From: a virus
Length of the DNA: 52,313 nucleotides
IMG/VR virus record: IMGVR_UViG_3300021425_003342
Span: 1-52,313 of that record
Reading direction: 5' to 3' (one strand)
Shown here: positions 44,781 to 52,313 of the stretch, one piece after another
Position numbering within the stretch: the stretch's first letter is position 1
Layout: each line of letters starts with the position of its first letter
Notes under the pieces: model-generated
Databases searched by the model: none
Told to the model about the DNA's origin: nothing
The model's input: only the letters and a program-made list of their open reading frames with translations
Made by a program: the position numbers and the translations under genes

Positions 44781-45793
44781 TGACTAAGAAAAAATTATCT
44801 GAGTACTCAGGTAGTAAAGGGGAGCCTTCTAGCTCCCCTAAAACTTCTTCTGAGACTAGTAACAAACCTAAAGAATCTCAATCAGAAACATCTATTGAGG
44901 CTAAAGCTTTTAAAGAACTATCTACTCCTAAGGGAATAGGTACTCCCTATTTAGAAGGAGTAAAAATACCTGAAGACGGAAAAGCATATTTTAATCAGGT
45001 AGGGCCTCAACAAGTAAAGTTAGACTCTGAAGAACTTAAAAAAATGAATATATTCTTTGCTACCCCTTGTTATGGTGGAATGGTTACAGATCAATATTTT
45101 TTAAGCATGTTTAAGCTGTCTCAAGCTATGATTCAAAATGGTATTAATTTTAGGATCACAACCTTAAGAAACGAAAGCTTAGTAACTAGAGCTAGGAATA
45201 TATTAACAGCTATGTTTATGGCAGATGAGTCAGCTACCCATTTAATGTTTATTGATGCTGATATAGAATTCGAGGCGGATTCAGTATTAAGAATGTTAGC
45301 TATGAATAAAAATATAACTGCTGCAGCATACCCAAAGAAAACAGTAGACTGGGCAGGAGTTAGTAGAGCAGTTGAAAGAAAAGAAGAAGATCCTGCAACT
45401 TTTGGGGCTGAGTATGCTATAAATTTAAAGTTTGAAAATAGAGAAACTAAAAAAGTAGCTAGTTCAGATGGTGCTGTAGAAGTGTTAGATGCTTCTACAG
45501 GGTTTTTTATAGTAAAAAAAGAAGTAGTTAAAGCCATGTTTGAAGCCTATCCAGATTTATTTTATAAGAACGATAGCTCTATAGATCCAAAGTTTAATAA
45601 GTACTGCTATTCTCTATTTGATACCATACATGATCCTAAAGATAATAGATATTTATCTGAGGACTATACCTTTTGTAGAAGATGGCAAGCTTTAGGGGGT
45701 AAGATATGGGTAGACCCTAATACTAAACTTAATCACGTTGGCTCTTTTACTTTTCAAGGAAACTTAAACAAAATATTTAATTATGGCGGTTAA
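44780..45793 (+). CDS. Glycosyltransferase-like protein in the replication operon
   Basis: 337 residues. A disordered Ser/Lys/Glu-rich N-terminus (~1-60) precedes a GT-A-like domain: IFFATPCYGGMVTDQYFLS, FMADESATHLMFIDADIEFE with DxD, and LSEDYTFCRRWQALGGKIW (ED...C/R-W) typical of phage glycosyltransferases. The start overlaps the SSB stop and the gp47-like start overlaps its end. Its position within DNA replication genes raises the possibility of DNA or replication-protein glycosylation; unproven. Confidence 0.7.
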   Translation: MTKKKLSEYSGSKGEPSSSPKTSSETSNKPKESQSETSIEAKAFKELSTPKGIGTPYLEGVKIPEDGKAYFNQVGPQQVKLDSEELKKMNIFFATPCYGGMVTDQYFLSMFKLSQAMIQNGINFRITTLRNESLVTRARNILTAMFMADESATHLMFIDADIEFEADSVLRMLAMNKNITAAAYPKKTVDWAGVSRAVERKEEDPATFGAEYAINLKFENRETKKVASSDGAVEVLDASTGFFIVKKEVVKAMFEAYPDLFYKNDSSIDPKFNKYCYSLFDTIHDPKDNRYLSEDYTFCRRWQALGGKIWVDPNTKLNHVGSFTFQGNLNKIFNYGG

Positions 45794-46748
45794 AATTCTT
45801 TCCAGCGCAGACTGGCATATACTACTAAGAAAAAAGAAAGTGCCATATGCTTGGCAAGAAAATAGATTTAAGCTCATGTTTCAAAAGTTACGTGAGCTTG
45901 AATCTTCTTGTGATGTTCACATTATAGCAGGAGATGTTTTTGATAAAAAACCGGAACCTGATGAAATTTGTCTATTCCTTAGTTATATTAACTCAGTAAC
46001 TATAGATACTTTTATAATACCTGGAAATCATGAAGCTACTAAAAAAGGAGAGACCTTTTTAGAGTACTTTAATCAAGATAATGCTATAACTAATACCAAA
46101 GTAAAAATAGTAACAAAAAATGCTAGATACTGTTCCCATAACAAGTGGTTTCAGTTTTTTCCTTATGGGGAAATGCAAATAGGTAATATACCTAAATATG
46201 TAAAGGATGATATTTTAGTAACACATATAAGAGGAGAAGTTCCTCCTCATGTAAGTGAAGAGTTTGATTTTGAACAATTAAGAGAATGGCCTTTAATACT
46301 TCTAGGAGACTTACATTTTAATCATAAGTACAAAGATTATAATGCTTACTATCCTGGTAGCCCTTTAAACACTCACTTCGATAGAGATTTTAAACGACAG
46401 TATGGTATAGATATATTTAACTGTATAGATTCTCAAAACTATTCACGAGAGTTTGTAGATTTAAAGCTTCCTAAATTAATTAGAAAAACAGTTTCTAAAC
46501 AAAAAGACATAATTCCTCATGAGTATAATCATGTAATATATGAAATTACAGGGTCTATAGATGAAGTATCTAAAATAGAGAACTCAGATTTAATAGATAA
46601 AAAAATAGCTATACAACCCACAGAAGACTCTAAACTGGATCTTAGAAATAAAAGCTTAGTAGAAGAATTAGAAGAGTACTTATCTTATATAAAAATAGAA
46701 GATAAAGAACCTATTATAAATCAATTTAAAGAGTTAGGTATAAAATAA
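45783..46748 (+). CDS. Recombination nuclease subunit, SbcD/Mre11/gp47-like
   Basis: 321-residue metallophosphoesterase. Metal motifs: LSSADWHILLRKK (DxH), IIAGDVFDKKPEPDE (GDxxD), IIPGNHEATKKG (GNHE), and LLGDLHFNH (GD.H). With the gp46-like SMC ATPase encoded next, it resects DNA ends for recombination-dependent replication and degrades host DNA in T4. Confidence 0.92.
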   Translation: MAVKILSSADWHILLRKKKVPYAWQENRFKLMFQKLRELESSCDVHIIAGDVFDKKPEPDEICLFLSYINSVTIDTFIIPGNHEATKKGETFLEYFNQDNAITNTKVKIVTKNARYCSHNKWFQFFPYGEMQIGNIPKYVKDDILVTHIRGEVPPHVSEEFDFEQLREWPLILLGDLHFNHKYKDYNAYYPGSPLNTHFDRDFKRQYGIDIFNCIDSQNYSREFVDLKLPKLIRKTVSKQKDIIPHEYNHVIYEITGSIDEVSKIENSDLIDKKIAIQPTEDSKLDLRNKSLVEELEEYLSYIKIEDKEPIINQFKELGIK

Positions 46749-46751
46749 ATT

Positions 46752-48575
46752 ATGTCTATTATTCTAAAAACTTTAAAATTTAGTAATATGTATAGTTATG
46801 GAGAAAATATATCTATACAGTTAGATAAAGAAAAAATAACTCAATTATCTGCTCCTAATGGTAGCGGTAAAAGCTCTATTGCTTTTATATTGCAAGAAAT
46901 ACTGTTTAATAAAAATATTAAAGGAATTAAGAAGGGAGATATACTAAACAAGTACTCCAACTCAAAAAACTGGTCTGCTAATTTAATTTTTTCCGTAGAT
47001 TCTATAGAGTACACCTTAGACGTTAAAAGATCAGGTGCACAAACTAAAGTAGTTTTATATAAAGGAAAAGAAGATATATCAGAACATAAAGTTCTAGATA
47101 CTTATAAAAAATTACACTCTCTGTTTGGTATGACTTTTGAAGTGTTTTCTCAATTATCCTATCAAAGCTCAACAGATTTACTAGACTTTTTAAAAGCTAC
47201 AGACTCTAACAGAAAAAAATTCTTAATAAACCTATTCAGTTTAGAAAAGTATTTAACTATTGGAGAAGAAATAAAAAAGACAGGTACAGAAGAAGAACGT
47301 AAATTAGTTTCTTTGAAAGGCGAACAGAAAGCAATAGAAAATAGTATTTCAAATATAAATATAGGAAGTAAAAAAGAGTTTGTAGAGATAATAGATATAG
47401 ACCCGTCCTTAGAAGAAGAAATTATTAAGCTAGAAGCTTCTCTATCTAACCTAGAAAAAGACACTAGACAGATAGATAAGAATAATATAAATATTAAAGA
47501 GTTAGAATCTATCTCTTTTGATGTGTCTTTAGAAAAACCAGAAGATCCAAACTTAGATAAAGAAATACAAGAAGCTAGAGAAACGGCTAATAATGCTAAA
47601 AGAGTTGTTGAAGATACTAATAAAAAATTAAAAGGTCTAGACTTAGAAGATAAATGTTATGCCTGCGGTCAAGAGTTAGACATATCTCAATCTATAATAC
47701 AAAAAAATAAATTTGAACAACAAATAGAAGATAGTAAAACTATTTATAGTAACTATAAAGATAAGTTTATTTCTTTAACGGCTAAGAATGATATGTATAA
47801 ATCTTTACTTAGAAAATATGAGATAAATCAAAAAAACATAGAAAAATTTGAGACTATTTCTAACTTAATTGATAAGACTCTTCCTACGGATGTTCCTGAT
47901 AAAAGAGAAATACAAACAGAATTAACTAGCTTAAAGAAAACCTTAAAAAATCAAAGAACAGAAAAAAATTATACAGAAAAAATAAACGAAGATATTAGGG
48001 TGCATAATACAAAAGTAGATCTATTTTCAGAGGAAAAGGAAAAATTTTTATCTAGACAGCTAGTATTAAGAAATGATATACTAAATCTTCAAGATAAGGT
48101 TAACAATATTCAAATACTTAAAAAAGCGTTTTCTTCGTCGGGTATTGTAGCCTTTAAACTAGAAAACGTAGCAAAAGATCTAGAACAAACTATTAATAAA
48201 TATTTATCTATACTATCTGATGGTCAATTTTCAGTACTATTTAGATTAACAGGAGAAAAACTAAATGTAATTGTTATTAATGAAGGTAAAGAAGTAACTA
48301 TTGAGTCTTTGTCAGGAGGAGAGTTTAGTAGAGTACAAACAAGTGTATTACTTGCAGTAAGATCTACTCTTTCTAAAATAGGCGGTAATAGTTTAAATCT
48401 ATTATTTTTAGATGAGATAACAGGGGTATTAGATGAAGCAGGAAAAGAAAAGCTATTTGAAGTCCTATCTGTAGAAGAAGGATTGAATGTTTTTCTTATT
48501 AGTCACGACTATAATCACCCTCTAATACCTAAGATAGAGATAGTAAAAGAAAATAATATGAGTAGGATAGTATAA
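46752..48575 (+). CDS. Recombination ATPase, SbcC/Rad50/gp46-like
   Basis: 607-residue SMC-type ATPase. Walker A SAPNGSGKSSIAFIL near residues 34-48, long coiled coil (~180-470) interrupted by the zinc hook CYACGQ, then the signature LSGGEFSRVQTSVLLAVRST and Walker B NLLFLDEITGVLD. Forms a complex with the gp47-like subunit upstream. Size is close to T4 gp46. Confidence 0.93.
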   Translation: MSIILKTLKFSNMYSYGENISIQLDKEKITQLSAPNGSGKSSIAFILQEILFNKNIKGIKKGDILNKYSNSKNWSANLIFSVDSIEYTLDVKRSGAQTKVVLYKGKEDISEHKVLDTYKKLHSLFGMTFEVFSQLSYQSSTDLLDFLKATDSNRKKFLINLFSLEKYLTIGEEIKKTGTEEERKLVSLKGEQKAIENSISNINIGSKKEFVEIIDIDPSLEEEIIKLEASLSNLEKDTRQIDKNNINIKELESISFDVSLEKPEDPNLDKEIQEARETANNAKRVVEDTNKKLKGLDLEDKCYACGQELDISQSIIQKNKFEQQIEDSKTIYSNYKDKFISLTAKNDMYKSLLRKYEINQKNIEKFETISNLIDKTLPTDVPDKREIQTELTSLKKTLKNQRTEKNYTEKINEDIRVHNTKVDLFSEEKEKFLSRQLVLRNDILNLQDKVNNIQILKKAFSSSGIVAFKLENVAKDLEQTINKYLSILSDGQFSVLFRLTGEKLNVIVINEGKEVTIESLSGGEFSRVQTSVLLAVRSTLSKIGGNSLNLLFLDEITGVLDEAGKEKLFEVLSVEEGLNVFLISHDYNHPLIPKIEIVKENNMSRIV

Positions 48576-48584
48576 AGGAGTGCC

Positions 48585-50900
48585 ATGATACAGGTTATAA
48601 AAAGAACAGGTAAAAAAGAAGATCTAAACATTGAAAAACTACATAAGGTAGTTTTTTTAGCTTGTGAGGGTATAGCAGGAGTAAGCCCTAGTGAGGTAGA
48701 GATTAAAAGTCAAATACAGTTTTTTGACGGTATTAAAACCTCAGACGTACAAGAAACACTTATAAAAAGTGCCGCAGATTTAATCTCAGAGCAAACTCCT
48801 AACTATCAATGGGTAGCAGGAAGACTAATAAACTATAATCTTCGTAAAGAGGTGTATGGTCAATTTGATCCTCCTGATCTTTATTCTATAGTAGAAAAAA
48901 ATGTAAAATTAGGATTTTATGATCCTGAACTTATAGAAAACTACTCTAAAAAAGAATTTTCAACTATTAATAAGTATATAAAACATGTACGAGATGATAA
49001 GTTAACTTATGTTGCTATGGAGCAATTTAGGGGTAAATATTTAGTACAAAATAGAGTTGAAGAGATTATATACGAAACACCTCAAGTAGCCTACATGTTA
49101 ATATCTATGACACTGTTCGCTAACTATCCTAAAGAAACTAGATTAAAATGGGTAAAAGATTATTATGACGCTATTAGTTTGCATGAGCTTAGCTTGCCTA
49201 CTCCTATCATGGCGGGTCTGCGTACGCCACAACGACAATTCTCTTCTTGCGTACTTATTGAAGCTGATGACAGTCTTGACAGTATTAATGCTACTAGTTC
49301 TAGTATTGTTAAATACGTCAGTCAAAAAGCCGGTATCGGTATTGGAGCAGGAAGAATTAGGTCTATCGGGTCTCCAATACGTAAAGGAGACGCCTATCAT
49401 ACGGGGGTAATTCCTTTTTATAAGATGTTTCAAGCAGCTACAAGAAGTTGCTCTCAAGGAGGTGTTAGAAACGGAGCGGCTACTTTGTATTACCCTATAT
49501 GGCATCTTGAAGTAGAAGACTTATTAGTATTAAAGAATAATAAAGGCACAGAAGAAAACCGTGTAAGACATATGGACTATGGAGTGCAATTTAATAAGTT
49601 ATTTTATGAGCGTTTAATTACTGGAGGAGATATAACCCTATTCTCTCCTAGTGACGTTCCAGGATTATACGATTCATTCTTTAATGACCCTGATACTTTT
49701 AAAATTATGTACGAGGGAGCAGAAAAAAACACAAAACTAAGAAAGAAAACTATAAGTGCTATTGACCTATTTTCTTCATTTATGGAAGAACGTAAAAATA
49801 CAGGACGTATCTATTTACAAAATGTAGATCATGCTAATACACATTCTAGTTTTGATGAAAAGGTAGCTCCTATTCATCAGTCTAATCTATGTGCAGAGAT
49901 AGATTTACCTACTAAGCCTTTAAAAGACATATTTGATGAAGAAGGTGAAATAAGTCTGTGTACTTTGAGTGCTGTTAATTGGGGCAATGTAAAATGTAAA
50001 GAGGACTTTGAGAGAGTAGGAACTTTAGCTGTAAGAGGGCTAGATGCTCTATTAAGTTATCAAGATTATCCTTTACGTGCAGCACAGTTATCTACAGAAA
50101 AAAGAAGACCTTTAGGCGTTGGTATTATTAATTTTGCATATTGGTTAGCTAAAAATAATCTTAATTATCAAGATATAGATGAGCAAGGATTGTCTCTGAT
50201 AGATGAATGGGCAGAAGCATGGAGTTATTACTTAATTAAAGCAAGCGCAGATTTAGCTATTGATAAGGGTGCATGCCCAGGAGTTATGGAAACAAAATAT
50301 GGACATGGTGTTACACCTAATCAAACATATAAGAAAGACGTAGATGAACTAGTTCCTCATATAGAACGTATGGATTGGGAAGGGTTACGTAACCAGTTAA
50401 AAACAACCGGTATCCGTAACTCAACACTAATGGCTCTTATGCCTGCAGAAACTAGTGCACAAATAAGTAATAGTACTAATGGTATTGAACCTCCCAGAAG
50501 TTTAGTAAGTATTAAGCAGTCTAAGCATGGAGTATTAAAACAAGTGGTTCCTGGTATACACAAACTAAAGAATAAATATGATTTATTATGGGATCAACGT
50601 TCTCCAGAAGGGTATATTAAAATTATGGCTGTACTGCAGAAGTATATTGATCAAGGCATTAGTGTTAATACAAGTTATAATCCTCAGCACTTTGAAGAAG
50701 AAAAAATACCTATGAGTTTAATGTTACAACACCTATTAATGTTTTATAAGTATGGAGGTAAACAATTATACTATTTTAATACCTATGATGGACAAGGTGA
50801 ATTAGACTTAAGTAGCTTAGAAGATAAAAAAGAATTAGACAGAGATAGTTTTAACTCAGACGAAGAGTATGATGACTATTGTGAAAGTTGTGTATTATAA
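48585..50900 (+). CDS. nrdA: Ribonucleoside-diphosphate reductase alpha chain (class Ia)
   Basis: 771 residues, full length. N-terminal ATP-cone (MIQVIKRTGKKEDLNIEKLH), active-site Cys in RQFSSCVLIEADD, NLCAEIDLPT (Asn, Cys, Glu), LCTLSAVNWGN, radical-transfer tyrosines in GGKQLYYFNTYDGQ, and a C-terminal CESC redox pair. Makes dNDPs for replication, reduced by the phage glutaredoxin or host thioredoxin. GGAG site before the ATG. The nrdB gene follows. Confidence 0.96.
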   Translation: MIQVIKRTGKKEDLNIEKLHKVVFLACEGIAGVSPSEVEIKSQIQFFDGIKTSDVQETLIKSAADLISEQTPNYQWVAGRLINYNLRKEVYGQFDPPDLYSIVEKNVKLGFYDPELIENYSKKEFSTINKYIKHVRDDKLTYVAMEQFRGKYLVQNRVEEIIYETPQVAYMLISMTLFANYPKETRLKWVKDYYDAISLHELSLPTPIMAGLRTPQRQFSSCVLIEADDSLDSINATSSSIVKYVSQKAGIGIGAGRIRSIGSPIRKGDAYHTGVIPFYKMFQAATRSCSQGGVRNGAATLYYPIWHLEVEDLLVLKNNKGTEENRVRHMDYGVQFNKLFYERLITGGDITLFSPSDVPGLYDSFFNDPDTFKIMYEGAEKNTKLRKKTISAIDLFSSFMEERKNTGRIYLQNVDHANTHSSFDEKVAPIHQSNLCAEIDLPTKPLKDIFDEEGEISLCTLSAVNWGNVKCKEDFERVGTLAVRGLDALLSYQDYPLRAAQLSTEKRRPLGVGIINFAYWLAKNNLNYQDIDEQGLSLIDEWAEAWSYYLIKASADLAIDKGACPGVMETKYGHGVTPNQTYKKDVDELVPHIERMDWEGLRNQLKTTGIRNSTLMALMPAETSAQISNSTNGIEPPRSLVSIKQSKHGVLKQVVPGIHKLKNKYDLLWDQRSPEGYIKIMAVLQKYIDQGISVNTSYNPQHFEEEKIPMSLMLQHLLMFYKYGGKQLYYFNTYDGQGELDLSSLEDKKELDRDSFNSDEEYDDYCESCVL

Positions 50901-50911
50901 AGGAAAAAATT

Positions 50912-52042
50912 ATGTCAGTATTAAATGAAAACAGCAGAAATAAACACTTAACCTCGCTAATGTTTTTAGATCCCGAAGGAGGAGTAGATATTCAGAGGTA
51001 TGATACTTTAAAGTATAAACAATTTGATAAACTTACAGATAAGCAGTTAGGTTTCTTTTGGCGTCCAGAAGAGATAGATGTAACTAAAGATAGTAAAGAT
51101 TTTAGAGGTTTAACAGAACATGAGCAGCATATTTTTACTGCGAACTTAAAGCGGCAAATCTTACTAGATTCTGTTCAAGGAAGAGCGCCTGTAGAGGCTT
51201 TTGGAGGGATAGTAGGTCTTCCAGAGTTAGAAAATTGGATTTTAACTTGGACTTTTAGTGAGTCTATTCACTCTCGTAGCTACACTCATATTATTAGAAA
51301 TATTTATACTAATCCTAGTATTATATTTGATGAAATGATGAATGTTACTGAAATCACAGACTGCGCCTCTGATATTACCAAGTACTATGATGAGCTTCTA
51401 AAGTTAAGTAAACTGTATCAATTATTTGGTGAGGGAACCCACACAATTAATGGTGAAAAGTATGTAGTTGATATATATGAGCTTAAAAAATTGTTGTATC
51501 TTTGCATAGCTAGTGTTAATATCTTAGAAGGTGTTCGTTTCTATGTAAGCTTTGCATGTAGTTGGGCATTTGCTGAACTAAAGAAGATGGAAGGTAACGC
51601 TAAGATTATTAAATTAATTGCCCGTGATGAAAACTTACATCTTGCATCAACGCAGCAAATGATTAAATTATTACCTAAAGATGATCCTGATTATGCTACT
51701 ATTATTCCTGAGTGTGAAGATATTGTTAGAACTATGTTTACAGAAGCGATGGAGCAGGAAAAACAATGGGCAGAATATCTATTTAAAGATGGATCTATGA
51801 TTGGTTTAAATGCTCAACTATTAAGTGACTATGTAGAGTGGATAACTCATAAAAGACTAGTAGCTGCAGGAGTAAAACCTGATTTTAGTGTTCCTAGAGC
51901 TAATCCTCTTCCTTGGACTCAAAAATGGATAAGTGGAGCAGAAGTTCAAGTAGCTCCTCAAGAAACTGAAATTTCTAGCTACGTTATTGGCGGAACAAAA
52001 AAAGATGTTAGTGATAAATCATTCGAAGGATTTAGTTTATAA
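50912..52042 (+). CDS. nrdB: Ribonucleoside-diphosphate reductase beta chain
   Basis: 376 residues, diiron-tyrosyl radical subunit. Metal ligands: LLDSVQGRAP (Asp), FSESIHSRSYTHIIRNI (Glu, His, and the radical Tyr), EGVRFYVSFACSWAF (Glu) and ARDENLHLAST (Glu, His). The ATG at 50912 follows AAAGGAAA; the upstream GTG at 50888 lies in nrdA. The C-terminal tail ends in SDKSFEGFSL, the NrdA-binding peptide. Confidence 0.96.
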   Translation: MSVLNENSRNKHLTSLMFLDPEGGVDIQRYDTLKYKQFDKLTDKQLGFFWRPEEIDVTKDSKDFRGLTEHEQHIFTANLKRQILLDSVQGRAPVEAFGGIVGLPELENWILTWTFSESIHSRSYTHIIRNIYTNPSIIFDEMMNVTEITDCASDITKYYDELLKLSKLYQLFGEGTHTINGEKYVVDIYELKKLLYLCIASVNILEGVRFYVSFACSWAFAELKKMEGNAKIIKLIARDENLHLASTQQMIKLLPKDDPDYATIIPECEDIVRTMFTEAMEQEKQWAEYLFKDGSMIGLNAQLLSDYVEWITHKRLVAAGVKPDFSVPRANPLPWTQKWISGAEVQVAPQETEISSYVIGGTKKDVSDKSFEGFSL

Positions 52043-52043
52043 A

Positions 52044-52119
52044 GCTCCTATAGCTCAGTTGGTAGAGCAACTGATTTGTAATCAGTAGGTCCGCGGTTCG
52101 AGTCCGTGTGGGAGCACCA
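52044..52119 (+). tRNA. tRNA-Thr(UGU)
   Basis: Begins 2 nt after nrdB. Acceptor GCTCCTA/TGGGAGC (one mismatch-like T-G position), D-arm, anticodon stem-loop ACTGA-TTTGTAA-TCAGT with UGU, T-arm with GGTTCGAGT, encoded CCA. It reads ACA codons. Confidence 0.93.
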
Positions 52120-52126
52120 TTAATTG

Positions 52127-52160
52127 TAACCAGAGAGCAATCTCTGGTTATTTTATTTTA
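52127..52160 (+). terminator. Strong rho-independent terminator after tRNA-Thr
   Basis: Perfect 10-bp stem TAACCAGAGA (52127-52136) / TCTCTGGTTA (52141-52150) with a GCAA tetraloop, followed by TTTTATTTTA. Ends the nrdAB-tRNA transcript. Confidence 0.93.
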
Positions 52161-52217
52161 GCATTTTGTACCTCTAAGCTATGCAAACTGTGCATAACGG
52201 GTTTGACATAATTATAG

Positions 52218-52256
52218 TTGTTTTTTGAACCTTTTTATTCTATACTATAAGTATAG
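52218..52256 (+). promoter_or_regulatory. Promoter with palindromic -10 region
   Basis: TTGTTT (52218-52223), 17 bp, TATACT (52241-52246). The -10 forms part of the inverted repeat CTATACT-ATA-AGTATAG (52240-52256), which may be an operator. A TTGACA at 52203 has no matching -10. Confidence 0.45.
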
Positions 52257-52268
52257 AAGGAGAAAAAT

Positions 52269-52313
52269 ATGAAACTTTTAAAAAGACTATTTAATAAACT
52301 AAAACCGAAAACA
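52269..52313 (+). CDS. Unknown gene, 5' end only
   Basis: ATG at 52269 with an AGAAGGAG site upstream; the visible 15 residues read MKLLKRLFNKLKPKT, a basic amphipathic N-terminus. The rest lies outside the window, so no function can be assigned. Confidence 0.5.
   Translation, partial: MKLLKRLFNKLKPKT

Noticed and set aside
45133-45537. Long antisense frame in the glycosyltransferase gene
   Set aside because: Shadow of the real gene; no ribosome site and no recognisable protein motif.
49143-49505. Antisense and alternate-frame ORFs in nrdA
   Set aside because: They lie entirely within the highly conserved nrdA gene and result from its composition.
1-52313. CRISPR arrays, insertion sequences, integrase or att sites
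   Set aside because: No direct-repeat/spacer pattern, transposase or integrase motif was seen, in keeping with a lytic phage.

Overview
The window is 52 kb of an AT-rich, densely packed genome of a lytic tailed dsDNA phage, probably a large T4-superfamily-like virus of a marine alphaproteobacterium. The phage call rests on the replication and repair set (PolA-type polymerase, DnaB/gp41-like helicase, primase, gp32-like SSB, gp46/gp47-like recombination nuclease, UvsW-like helicase, NrdA/NrdB), lysis genes, a tRNA cluster, many tiny overlapping genes, and the absence of ribosomal operons or core metabolism. The alphaproteobacterial host call rests mainly on a phage-encoded tmRNA in the circularly permuted two-piece form. 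The marine inference rests on auxiliary genes known from marine phages (pstS, phoH, mazG, hsp20, uvsE, bS21). No virion structural genes were recognised here.

Layout. 1-26578 is transcribed leftward (minus strand). It holds: pstS and a secreted nuclease (1-786); a methyltransferase, a truncated nucleotide-sugar dehydrogenase and MazG (776-2564); a porin-like beta-barrel and a peroxiredoxin (2632-3948); small unknowns and a YkuK-like protein (3983-5047); a cluster of five tRNAs mixed with structured RNA and small genes (5119-6463); a kinase-like protein and a eukaryotic-type phosphomannomutase (6510-8020); unknowns, methyltransferase and Hsp20 (8017-10619); LigA (11641-13380); a redox cluster of glutaredoxin, degenerate glutaredoxin and cysteine-less peroxiredoxin (14179-15068); sugar-nucleotide enzymes (15503-16312 and 18403-19880) flanking UvsE; SET protein; small basic proteins (20859-23119); PhoH and a PD-(D/E)XK nuclease (23391-24768); lysis genes (25102-25932).

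A divergent promoter region lies near 26.6 kb. From there genes run rightward: an unknown protein, ribosomal protein bS21, two small basic peptides, and the permuted tmRNA (26699-27951). Next come a glycan cluster (hexapeptide acyltransferase, epimerase, GT9/GT2/GT4 glycosyltransferases, 27974-34036), a DNA-binding regulator group (PC4-like, HTH proteins, 34026-36705), the replication/recombination module (36706-48575), RNR (48585-52042), tRNA-Thr, a strong terminator, and the start of a further gene.

Working together: NrdAB, MazG, glutaredoxin and the replication proteins support nucleotide supply and DNA synthesis. bS21, tmRNA and six tRNAs look like a translation-takeover set. Split HldE halves, PMI-type cupins, a phosphomannomutase, dehydrogenase/epimerase and a GT9 heptosyltransferase-like protein look like a partial sugar-nucleotide and glycan pathway whose acceptor (virion, host surface or DNA) is unknown. 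PstS, PhoH and the secreted nuclease fit phosphate scavenging. Host-like -35/-10 promoters with 17-18 bp spacing recur and split the genome into operons. All calls are from reading the sequence; no database search was run.
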